Below, piece by piece: positions 7,785-17,173 of a stretch of 64,000 bases of DNA; position 1 is the first letter of the stretch, and every line of letters begins with the position of its first letter. This stretch comes from Sinomonas atrocyanea (lineage in GTDB: Bacteria > Actinomycetota > Actinomycetes > Actinomycetales > Micrococcaceae), in assembly GCF_001577305.1 (NCBI RefSeq), contig NZ_CP014518.1, forward strand, positions 1,488,001-1,552,000, given 5' to 3'. The notes under the pieces were generated by a model. It worked only from the letters and a program-made list of their open reading frames with translations, was not told the origin of the DNA and made no database searches. The translations under genes and the position numbers were made by a program.

Positions 7785-8308
7785 GGGTGCGCGGGCGGGG
7801 TAGCGCGGCGCGTCTGCCCGGGCGCGGCGGGGTTGCCGGGACCCGACGGCTGTGTGGCCACGGCAGTCGGCGCCGGAGCCACGGCTGCAGCGGTCGGAGC
7901 CGGGGCAGGCTGCGCTGCCGCCGCAGCGCCGCCCGCGGCGGCCGTGGCCGCGGGGACGGGCGCGATCTGGGCCGCCGGAACGGGGTTGCCGCCCGGAGCA
8001 GGCTGGGCGCCGGCGCCCGCCGCCGGATTGCCGGCCAGGGACGCGGGCGCACTGGGCGACGGCGCCGCGGGAGCCGGGGAGGCCGCCGGCGCCGCCGGGG
8101 CGGGCAGGAACGGGGCCGCTGCGTTGGGGCTGCCTCCGAGGAGGGCGAGTCCGACCACGCCCAGGTACGCCACCACGAGGATCAGCGCCACGGCGCCCAT
8201 GACCCGCATGAGCCGGAGCTTGCGGCCCGTCGAGTCCACGAAGATCGGGCGGGGGACCCTCTGGGTGGACGCGCGGCTGCTGGGGATGCTGCTGGGGGGA
8301 GTGTCCAT
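7781..8308 (-). CDS. Pro/Ala-rich single-pass membrane protein coupled to the GT2/deacetylase
   Basis: A 175-residue protein not assignable to a known family by eye. Residues 1-35 are cytoplasmic and include PRPIFVDSTGRKLRLMR; one helix spans about 36-58; the remaining ~115 residues are a low-complexity Pro/Ala/Gly tail predicted outside. The tail could span the wall or be a spacer. The start is the ATG at 8308, with TACACT nine bases upstream on the minus strand. Its TGA overlaps the GTG of the deacetylase/glycosyltransferase, so the two are almost certainly made together. Reading in the other frames is also long because of GC bias, but only this frame has a membrane helix and correct coupling. 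Confidence 0.72.
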   Translation of the reverse strand: MDTPPSSIPSSRASTQRVPRPIFVDSTGRKLRLMRVMGAVALILVVAYLGVVGLALLGGSPNAAAPFLPAPAAPAASPAPAAPSPSAPASLAGNPAAGAGAQPAPGGNPVPAAQIAPVPAATAAAGGAAAAAQPAPAPTAAAVAPAPTAVATQPSGPGNPAAPGQTRRATPPAHP

Positions 8309-8410
8309 CGGTAGGACAGTGTAGGCGGTACCCCACCGGGATGGCATCCCGAGGCCGTCACGCGCCGCCCCGGGGTACCGGGCGCTGACGGGGTCGGGCA
8401 GACTCGGAGC

Positions 8411-10516
<2,106 letters not shown>

Positions 10517-10517
10517 G

Positions 10518-10576
10518 GCCCCCGAGCGCGGGCGCCCGCAGTACGGGCCCCCGGAGCATGGGCGCCCGCAGGACGG
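10518..10576. repeat. Two-copy ~29-bp tandem repeat after the DUF255 stop
   Basis: Copies at 10518-10546 and 10547-10576 share GCCCCC.GAGC..GGGCGCCCGCAG..CGG. Each contains the self-complementary GGGCGCCC, so the pair may act as a terminator between convergent genes. Confidence 0.6.
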
Positions 10577-10585
10577 GGCGCTGGG

Positions 10586-11269
10586 CTACCCGCCGGTGAT
10601 GATCGGGGCCCCCGTCACGGCCAGCACGATCGCGACGTAGTGGACCGCGAACGCGGCGACCGTGAACGCGTGGAAGAACTCGTGGAAGCCGAAGTGGTGG
10701 TAGGAGAAGTTCGGGCGGCGGATCCCGTAGAAGACCGCGCCGGCGATGTAGAGCGCGCCGCCGATGCAGATGAGGATCGCCGCCGGCACGCTCGCGGCGA
10801 AGAACTCGGGCAGGAACAGCAGTGCCGCGCAGCCGAGCGCCACGTAGATGGGCACGTACAGCCAGCGCGGGGCGCCGACCCACAGGGTGCGGAACGCGAC
10901 GCCGGCCAGGGCGCCCGCCCAGATGAGGGTCAGCAGCAACACTGCCGTGGGCCGGGGGAGGAGGACCCAGGAGAGCGGTGTGTAGGTGCCCGCGATCACG
11001 AGCATGATGTTCGTGTGGTCGAGCCGCTTGAGCAGCGCCTTGGTCCGCGGTGCCCAGTTGCCGAGGTGGTAGACGGCGCTCACCGAGAAGAGGAGCAGCC
11101 CGGTGACGGCGTAGACCGCGGAGGCGATCTTGCGGTCGGCGCCGGGGGCGAGGGCCACCAGGACGATCCCCGCGGCGAGGGCGAGCGGGGCCGTCGCTGC
11201 GTGGATCCAGCCGCGCCACGAGGGCTTGAGGGACAGGAGCTCTGCGCGGACGTCCGCGGGGTGCTGCAT
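10586..11269 (-). CDS. Hemolysin III / PAQR family membrane protein
   Basis: A 227-residue, seven-helix protein of the Hly-III/YqfA/PAQR family. Conserved polar residues of the family's putative metal site are present: SAVYHLGNWAP (Ser, His), LDHTNIM (Asp) and the C-terminal HEFFHAFT (HxxxH). PAQR proteins are thought to be zinc hydrolases or lipid-sensing membrane proteins; the bacterial role is unclear and the hemolysin name is historical. The ATG at 11269 is preceded seven bases earlier by TAGACT, again the leaderless arrangement. Divergent from uppS across a region with two palindromes. Confidence 0.9.
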   Translation of the reverse strand: MQHPADVRAELLSLKPSWRGWIHAATAPLALAAGIVLVALAPGADRKIASAVYAVTGLLLFSVSAVYHLGNWAPRTKALLKRLDHTNIMLVIAGTYTPLSWVLLPRPTAVLLLTLIWAGALAGVAFRTLWVGAPRWLYVPIYVALGCAALLFLPEFFAASVPAAILICIGGALYIAGAVFYGIRRPNFSYHHFGFHEFFHAFTVAAFAVHYVAIVLAVTGAPIITGG

Positions 11270-11276
11270 GGGGCCG

Positions 11277-11337
11277 AGTCTAACTTACGGTCCAGTAGGT
11301 TACCGGCCGGTAGCATCACATTCTGCTGCGGTAGCCT
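11277..11337. promoter_or_regulatory. Divergent hemolysin III / uppS promoter region with two palindromes
   Basis: Minus-strand -10 TAGACT at 11282-11277; plus-strand -10 TAGCCT at 11332-11337. Between them lie AACTTACGGTCCAGTAGGTT (11282-11301, an imperfect 7-6-7 inverted repeat of TetR-operator style) and TACCGGCCGGTA (11301-11312, a perfect 12-bp palindrome at about the uppS -35). Confidence 0.5.
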
Positions 11338-11395
11338 AGAGGGGCAGCAGCGTGGGCGCCCGGGACCGGGCACGGATTCGACGGGCGGGAGGGCC

Positions 11396-12157
11396 ATGGA
11401 ACTGCCCGGCTTCCTCTACGGCTTCTACGAGCGCCACCTCCAGCGCTCGCTGAGCCCGGACAGCGTTCCCGGCCACATCGGCGTCATGGTGGACGGCAAC
11501 CGGCGCTGGGCCCGCCAGTTCAATGCCCCCACGAGCCAGGGGCACCGCGCCGGCGCGGACAAGATCCACGAGTTCCTCGTCTGGTGCCGCGAGCTCGGCG
11601 TGCGCGTCGTGACCCTCTACATGCTCTCGACCGACAACCTCAACCGCTCGAGCGACGAGCTCGCCGAGCTGACGGAGATCATCGCCGACACCCTCGACCG
11701 GCTCGACGAGGACCCCTCCGTGTCCGTGCATGCCATGGGCGCCCCCGAGATCCTCCCCGACCACCTCGCAGAGCGCCTCGCGCGCCTCACCGCGAAGCCC
11801 AGCCCCTCCGAGCCGCTGCACGTCAACGTCGCGGTGGGCTACGGCGGCCGGCGGGAGATCGTCGACGCGGTGCGCGACCTGCTGCGCGACGCCCTCGCCC
11901 GGGGCGAGGACATCGCCGAGCTGGCGGACCGCCTCGACGTCGACGACATCTCCCGCTTCCTCTACACCGCGGGCCAGCCGGACCCCGACCTCGTGATCCG
12001 CACCTCGGGCGAGCAGCGGCTCTCGGGCTTCCTCATGTGGCAGAGCGCCTACAGCGAGTTCTACTTCTGCGAGGCCCTCTGGCCGGCCTTCCGCAAGGTC
12101 GACTTCCTGCGGGCCCTGCGCGACTACGCGGGGCGGCAGCGCCGCTTCGGCGCCTAG
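11396..12157 (+). CDS. uppS: Cis-isoprenyl diphosphate synthase (UppS family)
   Basis: Condenses isopentenyl diphosphate units in cis onto an allylic primer, feeding the polyprenyl phosphate carriers of cell-wall synthesis. The protein has 253 residues. Motifs in order: HIGVMVDGNRRWAR with the catalytic Asp at 33; GHRAGADKIHEF; YMLSTDNLNRSSDEL; NVAVGYGGRREIVDAV; and PDLVIRTSGEQRLSGFLMWQ. STDNLNR instead of the usual FSTENW resembles mycobacterial short-chain Z-farnesyl diphosphate synthase (Rv1086), so the product may be short. The start ATG at 11396 follows GGGAGGG. The stop is shared, within CTAG, with the convergent racemase. Confidence 0.92.
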   Translation: MELPGFLYGFYERHLQRSLSPDSVPGHIGVMVDGNRRWARQFNAPTSQGHRAGADKIHEFLVWCRELGVRVVTLYMLSTDNLNRSSDELAELTEIIADTLDRLDEDPSVSVHAMGAPEILPDHLAERLARLTAKPSPSEPLHVNVAVGYGGRREIVDAVRDLLRDALARGEDIAELADRLDVDDISRFLYTAGQPDPDLVIRTSGEQRLSGFLMWQSAYSEFYFCEALWPAFRKVDFLRALRDYAGRQRRFGA

Positions 12158-12915
12158 CCGGGGATTCCCACACCGGGCGCCTGGGCCGGGGCGTGGACCG
12201 GGATCGGCCAGCCGAGGACGGCCTTCGGCCGAGGCCTCGCGAACGTGCGGACCTTCGACGTCGTGAGCCCGAGCCGGACGAGGGACTCCGCAGCCGCGAT
12301 GGCGGCAGCAACGCCGTCGACCACGGGAACGCCGCAGCGCTCGCGGATCCGCCCTTCGAGCTCGGCCATCCCGCCGCACCCGAGCACGATCACCTCGGCC
12401 TTGTCCTCCCGGACCGCCCACTCGGCCTCGGCGACGATCGCTTCGATGGCCCGCTCCGGATCCTCCTCGAGCTCGAGCACCGCCATGCCCGAGGCGCGGA
12501 CGGACGCGCAGCGGGCGTCGAGGCCGGCGAGCTTGAGCCGGTCCTCGATGAGGGGCACGGCCCGGTCGAGGGTCGTGACGACGGAGTACTTGTGGCCGAG
12601 GTACATCGCCGTGGCCGCGGCGGCCTCCGTGATGTCGACGACCGGGACGTCCAGGAGCTCCTGCAGCCCCTCCCGCCCGTGCTCGCCGTACCCGGCCTGG
12701 ATGACGGCGTCGAACTCGCCCTCGTACCGCGTCACGGCATCCATCACCGCGACGGCCGCGAGGTAGCTCTCGAAGTTCCCCTCGCAGGACTCCGCGCCGA
12801 AGCGCGGCGTGACGCCGATGATCTCGGTGCCCGGCAGCGCGGCGCGGCGTGCTTGGGCCGCGATGGCGTCGGTCATGGACTGGGTGGTGTTGACGTTGGC
12901 GACCAGGATGCGCAT
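12154..12915 (-). CDS. Aspartate/glutamate/hydantoin racemase family protein lacking the first catalytic Cys
   Basis: A 253-residue member of the Asp/Glu/hydantoin racemase superfamily (MRILVANVNTTQSMT start, typical length). The second catalytic cysteine is present in VLGCGGMAE (C180). At the first position, where hydantoin and allantoin racemases have a cysteine near residue 76, this protein reads IQAGYGEHG, with glycine at 75 in its place. It may therefore not perform two-base racemisation, or may use another chemistry such as decarboxylation or isomerisation. It lies downstream of an NCS1 permease but behind a strong hairpin, so expression may be uncoupled. The substrate is probably a hydantoin, allantoin or related ureide, by context only. 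Confidence 0.85.
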   Translation of the reverse strand: MRILVANVNTTQSMTDAIAAQARRAALPGTEIIGVTPRFGAESCEGNFESYLAAVAVMDAVTRYEGEFDAVIQAGYGEHGREGLQELLDVPVVDITEAAAATAMYLGHKYSVVTTLDRAVPLIEDRLKLAGLDARCASVRASGMAVLELEEDPERAIEAIVAEAEWAVREDKAEVIVLGCGGMAELEGRIRERCGVPVVDGVAAAIAAAESLVRLGLTTSKVRTFARPRPKAVLGWPIPVHAPAQAPGVGIPG

Positions 12916-12954
12916 GGGGTGTCCTTCGGTGGGGTTTCCTGCTGGTGGGGCGCG

Positions 12955-12999
12955 GGACGGACGACGACGGCGGGTGGGGCTCGCCGTCGTCGTCCGTCC
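12955..12999 (-). terminator. Perfect 18-bp hairpin between permease and racemase genes
   Basis: Arms GGACGGACGACGACGGCG (12955-12972) and its exact complement (12982-12999) with a 9-base loop. There is no T-tract. It should terminate or attenuate permease transcription before the racemase, or stabilise an upstream mRNA end. Confidence 0.75.
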
Positions 13000-13008
13000 C
13001 GAGGGGCT

Positions 13009-14592
13009 TCAGGCTGCTGCCGGCTCGGGCTGGGCGTCGGCCTTGATCTGCGGCCGGACCCGCTCGAAGGCAGCGAAGGCGACGAAGCCGATGCCGCAGC
13101 CGATGAACCACGAGTAGTCGGAGATCCACTGGGCCTGGCCGATGACGGTCGGGATGATGACCGAGGCGATCGACGGGACGCCGGCCGCGACCGTGGCCCA
13201 CACGGCGTTCGGGTTGAAGCCGTTGACGAACCAGTAGCGGCCCTTCGGGCTCATGGTGTACATCTCCTCGACCCACACCCGCTGGCGGCTGACCACGAAG
13301 TAGCCGGCGATGAGGATGCCGAACAGGGGGCCGATCAGGGCGCCGAGGATGCCGAGGGAGTACTGGATGGCCGTGGCGTTCGAGTACCAGTTCCACGGGG
13401 TGAGGACCACGGAGCCGACGGCGGCGATCATGCCGCCCGTGCGCCAGGAGATCTTCTGCGGGTTGACGTGGGAGAAGTCGAACGCGGGGGAGATGAAGTT
13501 GGCCACGATGTTGATGCCGACGGTCGCGATGACGAACGTCAGGCCGCCGAGGATGGTGGCGAACGGCGCGTCGATCCGGCTGACCGTCTCGATCGGGTCC
13601 GTGATGAGCGTGCCGAAGACCGGCACCGTGGCGGACGCGGTGATGACGGTGAGGAGCGAGAAGAAGAGGAAGTTGATCGGCAGGCCGAGCATGTTGCCCT
13701 TCTTCACGGACGTGAACGACTTGGCGTAGCGGGAGAAGTCGCCGAAGTTCAGCATTGGGCCGGAGAAGTAGCTCACCACGAGGGCGATGGCCGAGAGCAT
13801 GACGGGGATGGAGGCGCCGAAGTCGAGGGGCTTGCCTGCAGAGAGGTTCAGGGAGACGTGGTCCCAGCCGGCGTTGGCCACGAGGTAGACGGCCAGGAGG
13901 ATCATCACCACGTAGACGGCCGGACCGGCCCAGTCGACGAAGCGCTTGATGGCCTCCATGCCGCGCCAGAACACGAGGCCCTGGGCGACCCAGAGGACGG
14001 CGTAGGCGACGTAACCGAGCGGCGAGAGACCGAGGAAGCCGTGCGCGTTGACGGCCAGCGGGGCGAGCTGCGGCCAGAACTTGAGCATGACGATGACGAG
14101 CGACTGCGACGCGAGGTACGTCTGGACGCCGTACCAGGCGATGGCGATCAGGCCGCGGATGACCGCCGGGATGTTCGCGCCGCGGACGCCGAAGATCGAG
14201 CGGTTGATGACGGGGTACGGCACGCCCGTGGCCTGACTCGGCTTGGCGACGAGGTTGCAGAAGAACTGGACGATGAGGATGCCGACCACGAGGGAGACGA
14301 GCACCTGCCACGAGGCCAGGCCGAGGGCGAAGAGGCTGCCCGCGGTGACGTAGCCGCCGACGCTGTGCACGTCGGACATCCAGAAGGCGAAGATGTTGTA
14401 GGAGCCCCACCTCTGGTGCGCGAGCGGGTCGAGGTCCTTGTTCGACAGCCGCGGGTCGCGGCCGGGGAACGGGGCCGACTCTGTCACCGTCGGCAGCACC
14501 AGCGGGTGCTCTGCGGCGACGTCGGCTGCGATGTCATTGATGGTCGTCACGGTCGTCAGCGACGGGACGACGGCGTCCTGATTGCTGTTCAT
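13009..14592 (-). CDS. NCS1 family permease (allantoin/hydantoin/nucleobase type)
   Basis: A 527-residue, about 12-helix sodium- or proton-coupled importer of the nucleobase:cation symporter-1 family. The segment FGVRGANIPAVIRGLIAIAW followed by YGVQTYLASQ matches the Mhp1/PucI helix 3 region; its Trp and Gln correspond to substrate-contacting residues of Mhp1. The FNPNAVWATVAAGVPS stretch late in the chain is also typical. It likely takes up allantoin, hydantoins or nucleobases. The promoter has a GntR-type operator between -35 and -10, and the GntR gene lies immediately upstream on the same strand. No hydantoinase or allantoinase gene is visible in the window. Confidence 0.88.
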   Translation of the reverse strand: MNSNQDAVVPSLTTVTTINDIAADVAAEHPLVLPTVTESAPFPGRDPRLSNKDLDPLAHQRWGSYNIFAFWMSDVHSVGGYVTAGSLFALGLASWQVLVSLVVGILIVQFFCNLVAKPSQATGVPYPVINRSIFGVRGANIPAVIRGLIAIAWYGVQTYLASQSLVIVMLKFWPQLAPLAVNAHGFLGLSPLGYVAYAVLWVAQGLVFWRGMEAIKRFVDWAGPAVYVVMILLAVYLVANAGWDHVSLNLSAGKPLDFGASIPVMLSAIALVVSYFSGPMLNFGDFSRYAKSFTSVKKGNMLGLPINFLFFSLLTVITASATVPVFGTLITDPIETVSRIDAPFATILGGLTFVIATVGINIVANFISPAFDFSHVNPQKISWRTGGMIAAVGSVVLTPWNWYSNATAIQYSLGILGALIGPLFGILIAGYFVVSRQRVWVEEMYTMSPKGRYWFVNGFNPNAVWATVAAGVPSIASVIIPTVIGQAQWISDYSWFIGCGIGFVAFAAFERVRPQIKADAQPEPAAA

Positions 14593-14730
14593 GGTGTTCT
14601 TTCGGATCAGTGGTGGCGGCGGAGCCGCAGGATCCGCTGGCCCTTTGCGCTGGAAGGCTCAGCTGGTGGACGTTGTGCCGGCGGTCGAGGAGGCCGTGTT
14701 GTGTGACCTACCTCTCATCCCCTGCGCTCC

Positions 14731-14760
14731 ACAATAGCTCTGGTATACCAAAGTTGGCAA
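14731..14760 (-). promoter_or_regulatory. Permease promoter with GntR-type operator in the spacer
   Basis: Minus strand: TTGCCA (14760-14755), 18 bases, TATTGT (14736-14731). The perfect palindrome TGGTATACCA (14741-14750) sits inside the spacer and fits the TNGTNNNACNA-like sites of FadR/FCD GntR regulators. Binding there would block RNA polymerase. Confidence 0.65.
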
Positions 14761-14813
14761 GAGGGCATTTGAAAGGGCGCCGGGAGGGCATTCCTCGCCG
14801 AGAGCGGCCTCCA

Positions 14814-14823
14814 TGGAATACCA
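14814..14823. promoter_or_regulatory. Second GntR operator-like site
   Basis: TGGAATACCA differs at one position from the perfect site at 14741-14750. The centres are 73 bp apart, about seven helical turns, compatible with looping between two dimers. It lies just past the 3' end of the GntR gene. Confidence 0.5.
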
Positions 14824-14844
14824 AGACCCGGCGTGGGAGGGGTG

Positions 14845-15498
14845 TCAGGAGCCCGAGGGCCGGGGCGCACCCAGGCCCACGTGCGTGCGCAGGAGGACCG
14901 CGTACGCGGCGGCGTCCCCGCGGTCGAGGAACGTGATCAGGCGACGGTGGTCGGAGAGGAACCGGGGCAGGTTGCCCTCGCCCTGGCGGACGACCGCGTG
15001 CGCGAGCCGCTCGAGCCGCGGGCTGATCTGCCCATAGAACGCGCCGGTGAGCGCGTTGCCGGAGGCGGCAGCGACGGCGGCGTGGAACGCATGGTCCGCA
15101 CGGGCGAACGCGAGCGGGTCCCGCGCGTCGACCGCGCGCTGCTGGTCCTCGAGGAGTCGGGCAAGCTCCTGCGTGCCCGCGGCGTCCCTCCGCGGCCCGT
15201 CGGCGACGGCCCGCACGGACTCGGACTCCAGCATGACCCGGGCCTCGAGGAGCTGGCGGATCGCGGCGTCGTCCTCCCCAGTCACCACGGCGCCCTTCTT
15301 CGGACACAGCCGCAGCAGCCCCTCGGAGGAAAGCCGCAGGAAGGCCTCCCGGACCGGCGTGCGGCCCATCCCCAGCACTGCGGACTGCTCGCCCTCGGTG
15401 ATGAGCGCTCCCGGCGCGAGCGCTCCGGAGACGATGGCGTCGGCGAGGGCTGCGTGGGCGCGCTCGGCGGCCGCATGGGGCTGCTCGGTCCCGGCCAC
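14845..15498 (-). CDS. GntR family transcriptional regulator (FadR/FCD subfamily)
   Basis: A 217-residue repressor: N-terminal winged helix-turn-helix (about 10-70, including GALITEGEQSAVLGMGRTPVREAFLRL) and a C-terminal all-helical FCD ligand domain (about 78-205) with the Asp/His metal-type residues of the fold (D..FH in ADHAFHAAV, DHRRLI). It is expected to sense a metabolite and control the NCS1 permease just downstream, whose promoter holds a TGGTATACCA site. The start GTG at 15498 follows TAGGCT by six bases; GGAGGC between them could also serve as a ribosome site. Its own promoter overlaps another inverted repeat. Confidence 0.9.
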   Translation of the reverse strand: MAGTEQPHAAAERAHAALADAIVSGALAPGALITEGEQSAVLGMGRTPVREAFLRLSSEGLLRLCPKKGAVVTGEDDAAIRQLLEARVMLESESVRAVADGPRRDAAGTQELARLLEDQQRAVDARDPLAFARADHAFHAAVAAASGNALTGAFYGQISPRLERLAHAVVRQGEGNLPRFLSDHRRLITFLDRGDAAAYAVLLRTHVGLGAPRPSGS

Positions 15499-15504
15499 GC
15501 CTCC

Positions 15505-15537
15505 AGCCTACGCGTGCATCTCTTGATGGATGCATCA
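15505..15537 (-). promoter_or_regulatory. GntR gene promoter and inverted repeat
   Basis: TAGGCT (15510-15505, minus strand) is six bases before the GTG. TGATGGATGCATCA (15524-15537) is a 5-4-5 inverted repeat at the expected -35 and is unlike the TGGTATACCA sites, so it may bind a different regulator. Confidence 0.4.
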
Positions 15538-15540
15538 GCC

Positions 15541-15759
15541 CGGCGGTCGCGGAGCGGGATTTGCCGGACACTCCCCGCGCGTTCATCCGCAGGACATGTG
15601 GTGCGGCGTACATTGGCGCCATCGGAGGCATCCGCCTCCGGTACGGGGAGGCCGAATGTGGGCGCTGCACTGCAGCAGTCCAGGGAGGCCGGTTCCGGCC
15701 TCGCGGCCGAGCCGGACGGAACTGGAGAACGCCGGGGAGACCCGGGGGCTGGAGTCGAC
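15541..15759 (+). promoter_or_regulatory. Structured region upstream of phoH, no gene seen
   Basis: About 220 bases without a convincing gene. Two hairpins are visible: CGGAGGC..GCCTCCG (15623-15640) and GAGGCCGG-TT-CCGGCCTC (15685-15702). They may form a structured 5' leader of phoH. No known riboswitch class was recognised. Confidence 0.4.
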
Positions 15760-17121
15760 GTGACGACCACTGGAATGCTGCCCGAAGAGACCGCCGCCGC
15801 AGACGCCCCCGCAGGGGACACGCGGAGGACCTACGTCCTGGACACGTCCGTGCTGCTGTCGGATCCGCGGGCGCTCCTGCGCTTCGCCGAGCACGAGGTG
15901 GTGATCCCCGTCGTCGTGATCACCGAGCTCGAGGGCAAGCGCCACGACCCCGAACTGGGCTACTTCGCCCGCAAGGCCCTGCGCCTGCTGGACGACCTGC
16001 GCATCCGGCACGGCAGCCTCAGCCGCCCCGTCCCGCTCGCGGCGGACGGCGCGGCCGAGGGCGGGACCCTCACCGTGGAGCTCAACCACATCTCCGCCGA
16101 CGTGCTCCCCGCAGGCTTCCGCAGCGGCGAGAACGACTCCCGCATCCTCGCCGTGGCCAAGAACCTCGCCAACGAGGGCCGCTCCGTGACGCTCGTGTCC
16201 AAGGACCTCCCGATGCGGGTCAAGGCCTCGGCGATGGGCCTCGACGCCGACGAGTACCGCAATGAGCAGATCGTCGACTCCGGCTGGACCGGGGTGGCCG
16301 AGGTCGACGCCGACGAGGAGCAGATCGGCGCGCTCTACGGGCACGAGCCGGTCTTCATCCCCGAGGCCGCCGAGATGCCGGTCAACACCGGCCTCGTGGT
16401 GCTCTCCCACCGGGGCTCCGCCCTCGGACGGGTGGGCGCCGACAAGCAGGTGCGGCTCGTGCGCGGCGACCGCGAGGTCTTCGGTCTCCACGGGCGCTCG
16501 GCCGAGCAGCGCCTCGCGATCGACCTGCTCATGGACCCCGGCGTGGGCATCGTCTCGCTCGGCGGCAAGGCCGGCACCGGCAAGTCCGCGCTCGCCCTGT
16601 GCGCGGGCCTCGAGGCCGTCATGGAGCGAGGCGAGCACAAGAAGGTGGTCGTGTTCCGCCCGCTCTTCGCCGTCGGCGGCCAGGAGCTCGGCTACCTGCC
16701 CGGCACCGAGGCCGAGAAGATGAACCCTTGGGGCCAGGCCGTCTTCGACACCCTCGGCGCGCTCGTGGGCAAGGAGGTCCTCGACCACGTCATGGACGCC
16801 GGCCTGATCGAGGTGCTCCCGCTCACCCACATCCGCGGCCGCTCGCTGCACGACTCGTTCGTGATCGTGGACGAGGCCCAGTCCCTCGAGAAGAACGTGC
16901 TCCTGACCGTGATGAGCCGCATCGGGCAGAACTCGAAGATCGTGCTCACGCACGACGTCGCCCAGCGGGACAACCTCCGCGTGGGGCGGCACGACGGGAT
17001 CGCCGCCGTGGTCGAGACCCTCAAGGGGCACCCCCTGTTCGGCCACGTGACCCTCACCCGCTCGGAGCGCTCGCCCATCGCCGCGCTCGTCACCGAGCTG
17101 CTCGAGGGGGCCGAGATCTAG
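15760..17121 (+). CDS. PhoH family protein with N-terminal PIN domain (PhoH2-like)
   Basis: A 453-residue protein fusing a PIN ribonuclease domain (YVLDTSVLLSDP near 25-36, VITELEGKRHD near 53-63, then GENDSRIL and VTLVSKDLPMRVKA) to a PhoH ATPase/helicase domain (Walker A GGKAGTGKS at 268-276, Walker B VIVDEAQ with DE at 371-372). Such proteins unwind and cut RNA in an ATP-dependent manner. The GTG at 15760 is chosen because GGAG lies five bases before it and it begins just before the PIN domain; ATG 15775 is an alternative. Same family as B. subtilis YlaK and mycobacterial PhoH2. No separate antitoxin gene is visible. Confidence 0.92.
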   Translation: MTTTGMLPEETAAADAPAGDTRRTYVLDTSVLLSDPRALLRFAEHEVVIPVVVITELEGKRHDPELGYFARKALRLLDDLRIRHGSLSRPVPLAADGAAEGGTLTVELNHISADVLPAGFRSGENDSRILAVAKNLANEGRSVTLVSKDLPMRVKASAMGLDADEYRNEQIVDSGWTGVAEVDADEEQIGALYGHEPVFIPEAAEMPVNTGLVVLSHRGSALGRVGADKQVRLVRGDREVFGLHGRSAEQRLAIDLLMDPGVGIVSLGGKAGTGKSALALCAGLEAVMERGEHKKVVVFRPLFAVGGQELGYLPGTEAEKMNPWGQAVFDTLGALVGKEVLDHVMDAGLIEVLPLTHIRGRSLHDSFVIVDEAQSLEKNVLLTVMSRIGQNSKIVLTHDVAQRDNLRVGRHDGIAAVVETLKGHPLFGHVTLTRSERSPIAALVTELLEGAEI

Positions 17122-17138
17122 CCTCAGCGCACGGCCCG

Positions 17139-17154
17139 GCCGGCAGCAGCCGGC
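17139..17154. terminator. Hairpin after phoH
   Basis: GCCGGC-AGCA-GCCGGC, a 6-bp GC-only stem with a 4-base loop between the convergent phoH and GNAT genes. No T-run. Confidence 0.45.
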
Positions 17155-17173
17155 GACCGGCCGCCGTCGTCCT

